This document shows, one piece after another, positions 1 to 7,136 of a DNA stretch of 7,300 nucleotides (its first letter is position 1; each line of letters opens with the position of its first letter). The stretch spans positions 1 to 7,300 of the forward strand of contig JAEYAG010000216.1 in assembly GCA_023451265.1 (NCBI GenBank). The letters are read 5' to 3'. The notes under the pieces were generated by a model, which saw nothing but the letters and a program-made list of their open reading frames with translations, ran no database searches and was not told the origin of the DNA. The position numbers were made by a program, and so were the translations under genes. Source of the DNA: Actinomycetes bacterium. Its GTDB lineage: Bacteria > Actinomycetota > Actinomycetes > Actinomycetales > Microbacteriaceae.

Positions 1-1022
1 GTGAGCAGGACAGACCGAACGTACTCGCAGAAGAATTCCGCGCCGGTAGCCATCTGACATCCCTGATCTCGCGGGGTGATGGCGGGCGTGATCGGCTCCG
101 CCTTCGCAGCCTCGTACTCTTCGGTCGAGATCTTTCCGTCCTCGTGCATGCGGCCGAGGACGTAGTTCCGACGGTCAAGGGTCAACTTGTAGCCGTCCGC
201 GGCGCTGTTGATCGGGTTGCCGGCCTTATCAGTGGTCGACCCGTCGGGCTTGTCGATGCGGTACGTGTTCGGCGCCTGCACCATGCCGGCGATCGTTGCG
301 GCCTGGGCGATGGTGAGGTTGGCGGCGTCGGTGTTGAAGTAGTACTGCGCGGCAGCGCCGATCCCGTAGACCGTGCCGCCGAAGTTCGTGATGTTGAGGT
401 AGCCGAGCAGGATCTCGTCCTTCGACGACTTCTTCTCCAACTGGATGGCATAGCGCATCTCCTGGAGCTTGCGCTGATATCCCGCGGAGCCTGTCGACAC
501 GGTGGTCTCGGCGAAGCACTCGGCGACCTCGTCGGTGTTGGTCGCCTTGGACTCGCAGTTCTGCTGCTGCACATTCTTGACGTACTGCTGCGTGATCGAC
601 GATCCACCGCGGTTCGAGCCGTTGGAGGCGTTGCCCGCGAGGGCGCTCAGCGTGCCGAGCAGGTCGACGCCGCCGTGCGTGTAGAAGTTCTTGTCCTCAC
701 TGGAGATGATCGCGTCGTACATCACCGGGTTCACCTGGTCGAAGGTGACGGGGATGCGGTTCTGGTCGTAGAACTGCGCCATGAGGGTGTCGTTGCCGGC
801 GCTGTCCTTGCGGTAGATCTCCGTCGGCAGCATGAGCGGGTCGACCTGCAGGAAGCTCGGCATGTTCTCGAACGTGTCGAGGGCGCTGGTCGCGGCGTAG
901 CCGGACACGGCGATCGCGGGGGTCACGGTCGCGGTCACCAGGATGCCGGCGACGGCGCTCAGACCGACCAGGCCCGCAAGGCCGCCGAGCACGCCGGTGG
1001 CCGTCCGTTTGAGTTGAGGCAT
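1..1022 (-). CDS. Class A penicillin-binding protein (GT51 transglycosylase), N-terminal part, cut by window edge
   Basis: The first 340 codons are present and the rest lies beyond position 1. The protein polymerises lipid II into glycan strands outside the membrane; the missing C-terminal part would be expected to hold the transpeptidase domain. Visible features: a basic N-terminus and one membrane anchor (about residues 10-39), then a GT51 domain. GT51 motifs seen are EDKNFYTHGG at 109-118 with catalytic Glu109, GGSSITQQ at 139-146, RKLQE at 184-188 with the second conserved Glu188, and KDEILLGYLN at 201-210. Between GGSSITQQ and RKLQE lie about 37 residues, longer than the roughly 17 usual in classical enzymes, and these include Cys156 and Cys169. 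Cys322 and Cys332 follow further on. The ATG at 1022-1020 is the only good start; it lacks a Shine-Dalgarno but has a -10-like element just upstream, so the mRNA may be leaderless. It is divergent from the DUF4177/RidA operon. It resembles mycobacterial PonA2 by context, but the symbol is not certain. Confidence 0.95.
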   Translation of the reverse strand, partial: MPQLKRTATGVLGGLAGLVGLSAVAGILVTATVTPAIAVSGYAATSALDTFENMPSFLQVDPLMLPTEIYRKDSAGNDTLMAQFYDQNRIPVTFDQVNPVMYDAIISSEDKNFYTHGGVDLLGTLSALAGNASNGSNRGGSSITQQYVKNVQQQNCESKATNTDEVAECFAETTVSTGSAGYQRKLQEMRYAIQLEKKSSKDEILLGYLNITNFGGTVYGIGAAAQYYFNTDAANLTIAQAATIAGMVQAPNTYRIDKPDGSTTDKAGNPINSAADGYKLTLDRRNYVLGRMHEDGKISTEEYEAAKAEPITPAITPRDQGCQMATGAEFFCEYVRSVLL

Positions 1023-1059
1023 AGGCTTGATGCTAGGGGAAAACCCTGGGGGAACCCTT
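1022..1059 (-). promoter_or_regulatory. Probable leaderless promoter of the PBP gene with tandem near-palindromes
   Basis: Reading the minus strand, TAGCAT (1035-1030) is a TANNNT-type -10 element ending 7 nt before the ATG, which places the transcription start at or next to the A of the start codon. No Shine-Dalgarno is present in the short gap. The -35 position (about 1058-1053) falls in a repeated motif: AAGGGTTCCCCC (1059-1048) followed directly by AGGGTTTTCCCC (1047-1036). Each half is roughly palindromic (AGGG..CCC), as expected for paired operator sites of a dimeric regulator. The regulator is unknown to me. Confidence 0.45.
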
Positions 1060-1120
1060 GGTGGGCCAGGGTGCGCCTCGCTGTTCCGCTCGATCCGCAC
1101 CACCCGATTCGGAGTCCCGT

Positions 1121-1339
1121 ATGACCACGTGGGAGTACCTCACCACCCCTCTGCTGATTCACAACACCGCGGCGATCCTCAACAACTGGGGCAAGCAGGG
1201 CTGGGAGCTGGTGCAAGTCGTCCCCGGTCCCGAGGGCGGGCTCGTCGCGTACTTCAAGCGGCCCGTCACCGCCGCGGGCACGCAGAACGCGGGGCTGGAT
1301 GCCGCGGCGCAAGCCGCCAAGCAGTTCGAGGAGGCGTGA
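1121..1339 (+). CDS. Small DUF4177-like protein, 72 aa
   Basis: This is a short soluble protein of unknown function. The pattern WEYLTTPLL near the N-terminus, then LNNWGKQGWELVQVVPG (about residues 20-36) and LVAYFKRP (41-48), matches the usual DUF4177 layout: an initial WEY strand, a helix ending in GxxGWELV, then a strand ending in FKRP. The last 20 residues are Ala/Gln-rich and probably helical. The start at 1121 is chosen because GGAG (1111-1114) lies 6 nt upstream and because the family starts at the WEY strand; an upstream in-frame ATG at 1058 would add 21 residues unlike the family and lies in the PBP control region. It is followed by RidA with a 2-nt gap, so the two are very probably co-transcribed. 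A similar small gene sits next to the RidA gene in other actinobacteria, as I recall. Confidence 0.85.
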   Translation: MTTWEYLTTPLLIHNTAAILNNWGKQGWELVQVVPGPEGGLVAYFKRPVTAAGTQNAGLDAAAQAAKQFEEA

Positions 1340-1341
1340 GC

Positions 1342-1809
1342 ATGACGATCGCCTCGCGTCTGGCCGAGCTCGGCATCGAGCTGCCCCCCGTCGTCCCGCC
1401 CGTGGCGGCCTACGTCCCGGCCGTCGTGCACGGCGACCTCGTGTACACCTCCGGCCAGCTGCCGATGGTCTCCGGCGCCCTGCCGGCGACGGGCAAGGTC
1501 GGTGAGGGTCACGGGCTGGTCCCGGCATCCGACGCCAAGGACTACGCCCGCCAGAGCGCGCTGAACGCGCTCGCCGCCGCCGCGGCCGCGGTCGGCGACC
1601 TCGAGCGTCTGACCGGCGTGGTCAAGCTCACCGGATTCGTCGCCTCGGTGCCCGCGTTCACCGGGCAGCCCGGCGTGATCAACGGCGCGAGCGAAGTGCT
1701 CGGCGAGATCTTCGGTGACGCCGGGCGTCACGCCCGATCCGCCGTCGGCGTCCCCGTCCTGCCGCTGGACTCGCCCGTCGAGGTCGAGGTCATCTTCTCC
1801 GTCGCCTGA
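1342..1809 (+). CDS. RidA / YjgF / Rid-family protein, 155 aa
   Basis: Rid proteins form homotrimers; the archetype RidA hydrolyses reactive enamine/imine intermediates (such as 2-aminoacrylate from PLP enzymes) to ketoacids, protecting the cytosol. The sequence shows the family core: VYTSGQLPM (34-42), a helix ARQSALNALAAAAAAVG (69-85), VVKLTGFVAS (93-102) and the terminal ARSAVGVPVLPLDSPVEVEVIF (131-152). Arg132 in ARSAVGV corresponds in position to the arginine that binds the carboxylate in active RidA, so deaminase activity is possible. At 155 aa it is longer than the roughly 128-aa RidA type and has an N-terminal extension (TIASRLAELGIELPP) typical of the longer actinobacterial/YjgH-like subgroup, whose substrate is not established. 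The start is supported by a strong Shine-Dalgarno GAGGAGG (1328-1334) with a 7-nt spacer; that site overlaps the end of the upstream gene, indicating translational coupling. Confidence 0.92.
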   Translation: MTIASRLAELGIELPPVVPPVAAYVPAVVHGDLVYTSGQLPMVSGALPATGKVGEGHGLVPASDAKDYARQSALNALAAAAAAVGDLERLTGVVKLTGFVASVPAFTGQPGVINGASEVLGEIFGDAGRHARSAVGVPVLPLDSPVEVEVIFSVA

Positions 1810-1820
1810 CGCGGCCCGTC

Positions 1821-1950
1821 TCGCGAGGTCGCCGGTTCGTCCGCGAGATCGCCGGTTCGTTCGCGAGGTCGCCGGCTCGTTCGCGAGGTCGCCGGCGACC
1901 TGGGCGTGCAACCGGCGACCTGGGCGCGCAACCGGCGACCTCGGCGCGAG
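1821..1950. repeat. Array of 20-bp repeats with a central orientation switch
   Basis: Six and a half units with an exact 20-bp step are visible. Forward units begin at 1821, 1841 and 1861, with a partial fourth from 1881; the pattern is TCGCGAGGTCGCCGGTTCGT with one or two changes. From 1891 the sequence runs in the opposite sense, with units at 1891-1910, 1911-1930 and 1931-1950 of the pattern ACCGGCGACCTGGGCGCGCA. The two halves share the core AACCGGCGACCT (reverse AGGTCGCCGGTT) and meet at a perfect 16-bp palindrome (1886-1901). The array starts 11 bp after the ridA stop and ends 4 bp before the stop of the acs fragment, so it fills the gap between two convergent gene ends. The RNA from either strand could fold into a long GC-rich hairpin. 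There are no unique spacers, so it is not a CRISPR array. Confidence 0.85.
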
Positions 1951-1954
1951 TGGG

Positions 1955-2239
1955 TCACTTGACCTGGGCGCTGATCACGCTCATGACGGCCGTGTCGGCG
2001 AGGGTCGTCGTGTCGCCGACCTCCCGGCCTTCGGCGACGTCGCGCAGGAGACGCCGCATGATCTTGCCGGAGCGGGTCTTCGGCAGCTCGCCCACGATGT
2101 AGACGTCGCGGGGACGGGCGATCGGGCCGATCTGCTCGCCGACCCAGCGGCGCAGCGTGTCGGCGAGGCCCTCGGGGGAGTGCGCGTCGAGGTAGCTCTG
2201 CTTGATGATGACGCACGCGACGACCGCCTGACCTGTTGT
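1955..2239 (-). pseudogene. Orphan 3' end of acetyl-CoA synthetase (94 codons plus stop)
   Basis: On the minus strand this encodes the last 94 residues of Acs (equivalent to 561-654 of the full enzyme at 4994-6958), including PKTRSGKIMRR with the catalytic, acetylation-regulated lysine. It lacks the ATP-binding N-terminal domain and the first part of the C-terminal domain, so it cannot be an active synthetase. Alignment with 4997-5278 needs no gaps and shows 18 mismatches in 282 bp. Positions 1992-2116 are identical to 5031-5155. Fourteen codons differ, 10 of them synonymous; the amino-acid changes are F569C, G587D, T591R and L653V (full-length numbering). An open frame continues upstream to an ATG at 2371, giving a possible 138-aa chimera, but there is no convincing ribosome site. 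It is a remnant of recombination next to acs. Confidence 0.85.
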
Positions 2240-2439
2240 TGTCAAAGTATGCGTCAGCGATCGGTTCGTTGGGGTTGAGCGGAGCGGGGCGACGTTGTCA
2301 TTCTCGTCGTCGGGACTGATGCCCGGTCCGGTGAGGAGACCGCGACAAGTCTCGCGGACGATGGGGAGCATCGCCAGCTCGAGCTCGCCCGAGACCGCCC
2401 GCGCCGATGGCGCCGGCGGCCTCCGCCCGTGTCACCGCA
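2240..2439. other. Junction segment between acs fragment and surface-protein gene
   Basis: Homology to acs ends abruptly near 2239. The next 200 bp contain no complete gene. On the minus strand, in the same frame as the acs fragment, about 2265-2400 reads as a plausible coding stretch with GC-rich third positions (ARAVSGELELAMLPIVRE, then TCRGLLTGPGISPDDE), ending in a less protein-like stretch before the acs part. I do not recognise this peptide. It may be the tail of a broken gene fused to the acs remnant, or chance. The surface-protein stop codon is at 2442-2440; I see no hairpin plus T-run terminator behind it. Confidence 0.4.
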
Positions 2440-4224
2440 TCAGACGCGCGTACGGCGCCGCGTCCGGAGCGATGAGCCGATCAGTGCGCCCGCTCCGAGC
2501 GCGAGCAGTGCTGCGCCGACCCAGAGCGCCGGGCTCAACTCGCCTCCGGTCGCGGCGAGTTCATTGCGCTGCACGGTCACCGCGGCAACGACGGTGAGGC
2601 CGATGTCGTCGAAGCTGAGGATGAGGTGGTGCTCCCCGTCCGTGACGCCGGTGAGGTTGAAGCTGCCGGTGATGGCTCCGCTGTCCCACTGGACGGTGCC
2701 GATCGAGACCGGGGTCGATCGCATGTTGCCGATGATCGCCGACCGCGAGTCCAGCATCTTCTTGAAGACGTCGGTCATCATGTCGAACGATTCATTGCGC
2801 TTGTTCGACAGGCTGGCCAGCCGCAGCATGTCCGTCTGCTGAGTGTTCGTGACGGAGTCGAGTTCGATGCGCAACGATGCGACGAGCGAGGCGGCGGCCG
2901 TTCTCGCCTCGGGGGAGTCCGACGTCGCCGAGAGGAGATCGTGCGACTCCACCGCCGCGCCTGCGGCCGTGACCGCAACGGCCAGCGATCCATCAGCCGG
3001 AGCGGCGACGTATGCGCGGAGGGCCGAGATGGCCTTGTTGAGGGTGGCGACGCGGGCGTTGCGTTTCTGCACATCCGTGAGCTGCGAAGACAGCTGCTGG
3101 TCGAGCAGCTGAGCGCGCCTATCCTGGACGGCGAGCAGAGCTCCCTCGAGATCGAACGCGGTGAGCGAGATCTGGTTCACTGTCAACCCCGGTATGTCGG
3201 CGACGACCGGCGACAGCAACTGGGTTGCGGCGGCCGCCTTGTCCGGCGTCGGCTGCTGTGCGAGGCCGAGCGCCTGGCCCGACGCGTTGAGAAGGGGGAC
3301 TGCGCTGTTCGGCGTGCCTGCCGCGGTCGCGAGCAGAGCGGCAAGCTCGGATTCCGATATGCCGCTGAACACGTCAGTGAGGTCCGTGTCATCGGGGCGT
3401 TGGAAGAACGCGACGGAGGGCTGCTGAACCGGGTCGATGGAGGGTGCAGTCGGAGTCGGAGTCGGAGTCGGAGTCGGAGTCGGAGTCGGTGTCGGTGTCG
3501 CGCTGGCAGCGGTGAGCGCGAACGACCGGCTCGTGTCGACTCTGCTGGGGCTTTCGACGCCGCGGGGGAGGGCGAAGGCGGGGTTGGTCGACGGCTGCGT
3601 ATCCGTGAGCGTGAAGCCCGCGGCGGGCTCGAAGGAGATGCGGTAATCGTCGGCGGATGTCGTCGGCAGGGCGCCGGAGGTGAAAGTGCCGTCGGCGGCA
3701 ACGGCGACGTGCTGCACGGCCGTGCCGCCGCTGAGAATGGTGATGCTCGAGCCGGAAAGGTCTGAGACGGGTCCCGCATCCGTCGTCGCCGTCACCGCTC
3801 CGCCTATCGCGCCGAATGAACCTTCCAGCACGACGGAGACCGGATGGCCCAGGACGGGGTTGAACTCGGTCCGCGCCGTGGAGTCGACGAGGTCACCGAT
3901 GGCGCCGCGCCAGGATGCCTCGGCGATGAAGCTGGTGTCGGTCGCCGGGACTTCGAGGGAAACGGTTCCGTCGCCGCCCGTGACGCCTGTGGCTATCACC
4001 CGCTCGGGGTCGTCGGCGGGATGCACGCTCACGGTCGTGCCGCCCAGCGGCGCCGAGGCCACGTCATCCGAGATCGTCGTCGTGATGAGCACACGTTCGG
4101 ATTCATCGGCGTTGGCGGTCAACGGCACCGTCATGAGGACGAGTCCGGTGATCGCTGACAGCGCGCCGAGGGTGCGCACGCGTGGCATCCGGTCGCGACG
4201 GCGTTGTTCGGTGAGGCGGGGCAT
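2440..4224 (-). CDS. Predicted sortase-anchored (LAXTG) surface protein, 594 aa
   Basis: I do not recognise a named family, but the architecture is clear. Residues 1-39 form a basic signal peptide (RRRDRMPRVR, then a hydrophobic core, cleavage near TANA-DES). About 45-135 and 136-240 look like two beta-rich, transthyretin/CnaB-like modules (TVSVHPADD, TGGDGTVSLEVPA; AADGTFTSGALPTTSADDYRISF). A Thr-Pro stalk follows at 243-259. About 280-505 is mainly helical, with a Gln/Arg-rich coiled-coil-like stretch (365-405) and the conserved-looking LSNKRNESFDMMTDVFKKM. About 506-555 is a final beta module. The C-terminus has LAATGG (556-561), a hydrophobic helix and RTRRRTRV: a cell-wall sorting signal. 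LAXTG is the motif known for class E sortases of high-GC Gram-positives. The ATG at 4224 is chosen because AGAAGGG lies 6 nt before it; for the ATG at 4230 the same site abuts the start codon. No sortase gene is in the window. Probably an adhesin-like or envelope structural protein; function unknown. Confidence 0.85.
   Translation of the reverse strand: MPRLTEQRRRDRMPRVRTLGALSAITGLVLMTVPLTANADESERVLITTTISDDVASAPLGGTTVSVHPADDPERVIATGVTGGDGTVSLEVPATDTSFIAEASWRGAIGDLVDSTARTEFNPVLGHPVSVVLEGSFGAIGGAVTATTDAGPVSDLSGSSITILSGGTAVQHVAVAADGTFTSGALPTTSADDYRISFEPAAGFTLTDTQPSTNPAFALPRGVESPSRVDTSRSFALTAASATPTPTPTPTPTPTPTPTAPSIDPVQQPSVAFFQRPDDTDLTDVFSGISESELAALLATAAGTPNSAVPLLNASGQALGLAQQPTPDKAAAATQLLSPVVADIPGLTVNQISLTAFDLEGALLAVQDRRAQLLDQQLSSQLTDVQKRNARVATLNKAISALRAYVAAPADGSLAVAVTAAGAAVESHDLLSATSDSPEARTAAASLVASLRIELDSVTNTQQTDMLRLASLSNKRNESFDMMTDVFKKMLDSRSAIIGNMRSTPVSIGTVQWDSGAITGSFNLTGVTDGEHHLILSFDDIGLTVVAAVTVQRNELAATGGELSPALWVGAALLALGAGALIGSSLRTRRRTRV
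3449..3496 (-). repeat. Hexanucleotide tract encoding the Thr-Pro stalk
   Basis: Six perfect GTCGGA units (3449-3484) are followed by two GTCGGT units (3485-3496) on the plus strand. Read on the minus strand they give ACT-CCG and ACA-CCG, coding for the (TP)8 core of the surface-protein stalk. Because the unit is 6 bp, slippage would lengthen or shorten the stalk without breaking the frame. Confidence 0.95.
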
Positions 4225-4258
4225 GGCCATCCCTTCTGATCGTTCTCTTCTAAATATG

Positions 4259-4285
4259 GACTAAGTGCAATCTTGCATACAAGTC
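4259..4285. promoter_or_regulatory. Candidate TetR operator in the surface-gene promoter spacer
   Basis: TGCAA (4266-4270) and TTGCA (4273-4277) form a perfect inverted repeat around TC, and the outer GACT (4259-4262) and AGTC (4282-4285) extend the symmetry with one base of offset. The element occupies the spacer between the proposed -35 and -10 of the surface gene, where a bound TetR dimer would block RNA polymerase. Confidence 0.5.
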
Positions 4286-4291
4286 GAATAT

Positions 4292-4303
4292 CTACGAACG
4301 TAG
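4292..4303. promoter_or_regulatory. Second inverted repeat overlapping the tetR -10 element
   Basis: CTACG (4292-4296) and CGTAG (4299-4303) are separated by AA. The right arm overlaps the proposed -10 TAGGAT of tetR, suggesting autoregulation. Its half-site differs from that of the 4266-4277 repeat, so at most one of the two may be the real TetR site. Confidence 0.4.
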
Positions 4304-4330
4304 GATGGCCTCCAGATCGAGGGGAGAGTG

Positions 4331-4948
4331 ATGACCGAAGGGCTCAGAGAGCGCAAGATGCGTATCGCACGCCGCACGATGGAAGAAGCGGCGGTCGGGC
4401 TCGCCTACGACGACGGCGTGCAAGCGGTGACGGTCGACCGCGTCTGCGCGATTGCGATGGTCTCGCGCAGCACCTTCTTCAACTACTTCCCGTCGCTCGA
4501 ACACGCGATCTTCGGGCCTGCGTTGACATACGACCTCGCTCTTACCGAGCGCATCCTCGCGGCGCACGAGGACGATCTCGTGGTTGCGGCCTCATTGATC
4601 GTGATGGAGTCCGTACGCGGGCAAGGGGATGACGAACTCCTGCGCAAACGATTCGCGCTCTTCGCGCGTGAGCCGGGAACGACGACGACGGTGTCCTGGG
4701 CGGCGGGGACGAGTCGCGCCGGCCTGCAGGAGGTGATCAGGAGCTGGCTCGATGAGCATCCGGCATCCGCTCGTCTGGTGGACGCCGACCACACCACCGA
4801 GGCGCGGATGATCGTGAACTTCTCCGTCGCACTGGGCGACGAGGTCATGCGGCTGGTCGGCGAGGACGGAGCGGACTTCCCGTTCGACCCTGCGGTGTTT
4901 CGCACCGTGCGCGAGCGGATGCAGGTACTCAGTGTCCCCGCGCGGTGA
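4331..4948 (+). CDS. TetR/AcrR-family transcriptional regulator, 205 aa
   Basis: TetR proteins are dimeric repressors with an N-terminal helix-turn-helix and a ligand-binding helical C-terminal domain. The DNA-binding part is clear: an Arg/Lys-rich first helix (LRERKMRIARRTMEEAAVGLA in outline, residues 5-25), then TVDRVCAIAMVSRSTFFNYF (34-53) carrying the turn and the typical recognition helix with FFNYF, followed by SLEHAIFG. The C-terminal half is variable as in the family, with an acidic end (LVGEDGADFPFDP), and gives no ligand hint. The start at 4331 is preferred over the GTG at 4328 because GGGGAG (4321-4326) has a workable 4-nt spacer from 4331 and only 1 nt from 4328. It is divergent from the surface-protein gene and its end converges on acs, 45 bp away. 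The most likely targets are itself and the surface gene through the shared control region; that is inference from position. Confidence 0.92.
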   Translation: MTEGLRERKMRIARRTMEEAAVGLAYDDGVQAVTVDRVCAIAMVSRSTFFNYFPSLEHAIFGPALTYDLALTERILAAHEDDLVVAASLIVMESVRGQGDDELLRKRFALFAREPGTTTTVSWAAGTSRAGLQEVIRSWLDEHPASARLVDADHTTEARMIVNFSVALGDEVMRLVGEDGADFPFDPAVFRTVRERMQVLSVPAR

Positions 4949-4982
4949 ACGCCCCGCACCACGAGCAGCGGCACGAGGCGTT
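4948..4982. terminator. Weak hairpin between convergent tetR and acs
   Basis: AACGCC (4948-4953) pairs with GGCGTT (4977-4982), and inner CCGC (4954-4957) pairs with GCGG (4968-4971), leaving a bulge on the right arm. It begins at the last base of the tetR stop codon and ends 11 bp before the acs stop. There is no T-run on either side, so it is a candidate only. Confidence 0.3.
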
Positions 4983-4993
4983 CGACGACCTTG

Positions 4994-6958
<1,965 letters not shown>

Positions 6959-7008
6959 GTGCGCGCTCCTTTGCGACGAACGAGGGGTCGGGATGCGGTC
7001 CCGGACGA

Positions 7009-7057
7009 TGCAGGAAATGTAGCCAGCGGCCGCCGCCGGGCACTACCGCCGATAGTG
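7009..7057 (-). promoter_or_regulatory. Candidate acs promoter with a dyad at about -40
   Basis: On the minus strand TACATT (7021-7016) is a good -10 element, predicting a start near 7009 and a 50-nt leader. No recognisable -35 hexamer lies 17 bp upstream; instead a 17-bp dyad CACTACCGCCGATAGTG (7041-7057; one mismatched pair) is centred near -40, the place used by class II activators. A 10-bp palindrome CGATATATCG (7071-7080) lies further upstream. acs is commonly activator-controlled in actinobacteria, but I cannot name the protein that would bind here. Confidence 0.4.
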
Positions 7058-7100
7058 GGGATGACCGCGACGATATATCGCCGACGACACGCCCGCTGGA

Positions 7101-7130
7101 TTGGAGCGCCCCGGCACGGATGCGTATGCT
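7101..7130 (+). promoter_or_regulatory. Promoter of the 6C small RNA
   Basis: TTGGAG (7101-7106) and TATGCT (7125-7130) are separated by 18 bp and match a housekeeping sigma -35/-10 pair. The predicted start is about 7137, shortly before the paired C-loop hairpins. No coding region fits downstream. Confidence 0.6.
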
Positions 7131-7136
7131 CGGTCG

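Larger units (their letters stand above)
4225..4330. promoter_or_regulatory. Shared divergent control region of surface-protein gene and tetR
   Basis: This gap is the most AT-rich stretch of the window. For the surface gene (minus strand) TTGTAT (4282-4277) and CATATT (4258-4253) form a -35/-10 pair with an 18-bp spacer, predicting a start near 4246. The ribosome site AGAAGGG follows at 4237-4231. For tetR (plus strand) TAGGAT (4301-4306) is a good actinobacterial -10 with no clear -35. The tetR ribosome site GAGGGGAG lies at 4319-4326. Inverted repeats overlap both promoters and are listed separately. Confidence 0.6.

Noticed and set aside
1058..1120. Upstream ATG at 1058 for the DUF4177-like gene
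   Set aside because: No ribosome site, and the added residues do not resemble the family; GGAG with a 6-nt spacer supports 1121.
144..1124. Plus-strand frame of 326 codons opposite the PBP gene
   Set aside because: The minus strand carries all GT51 motifs here; the plus frame has no recognisable domain.
1821..1950. CRISPR-like repeat array
   Set aside because: Units are contiguous 20-mers with no unique spacers, the orientation changes, and no cas genes are nearby.
1955..2371. A 138-aa minus-strand frame as an intact gene
   Set aside because: Two thirds is the truncated acs end without its functional domains, the ATG lacks a convincing ribosome site, and the upstream part is unrecognised. 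Treated as a remnant plus a junction segment.
2626..3765. Long plus-strand frame of 379 codons opposite the surface-protein gene
   Set aside because: It is Arg/Gly-rich, lies wholly antisense to a well-structured gene and includes the hexamer tract read as Arg-Ser; an antisense shadow.
4225..4230. ATG at 4230 as start of the surface-protein gene
   Set aside because: The AGAAGGG site touches this codon directly; the ATG at 4224 has proper spacing.
2240..4993. Insertion sequence or transposon carrying the surface-protein module
   Set aside because: No transposase or integrase frame, and no terminal inverted repeats or short target duplication seen at the edges; the acs repeats explain the boundaries better.
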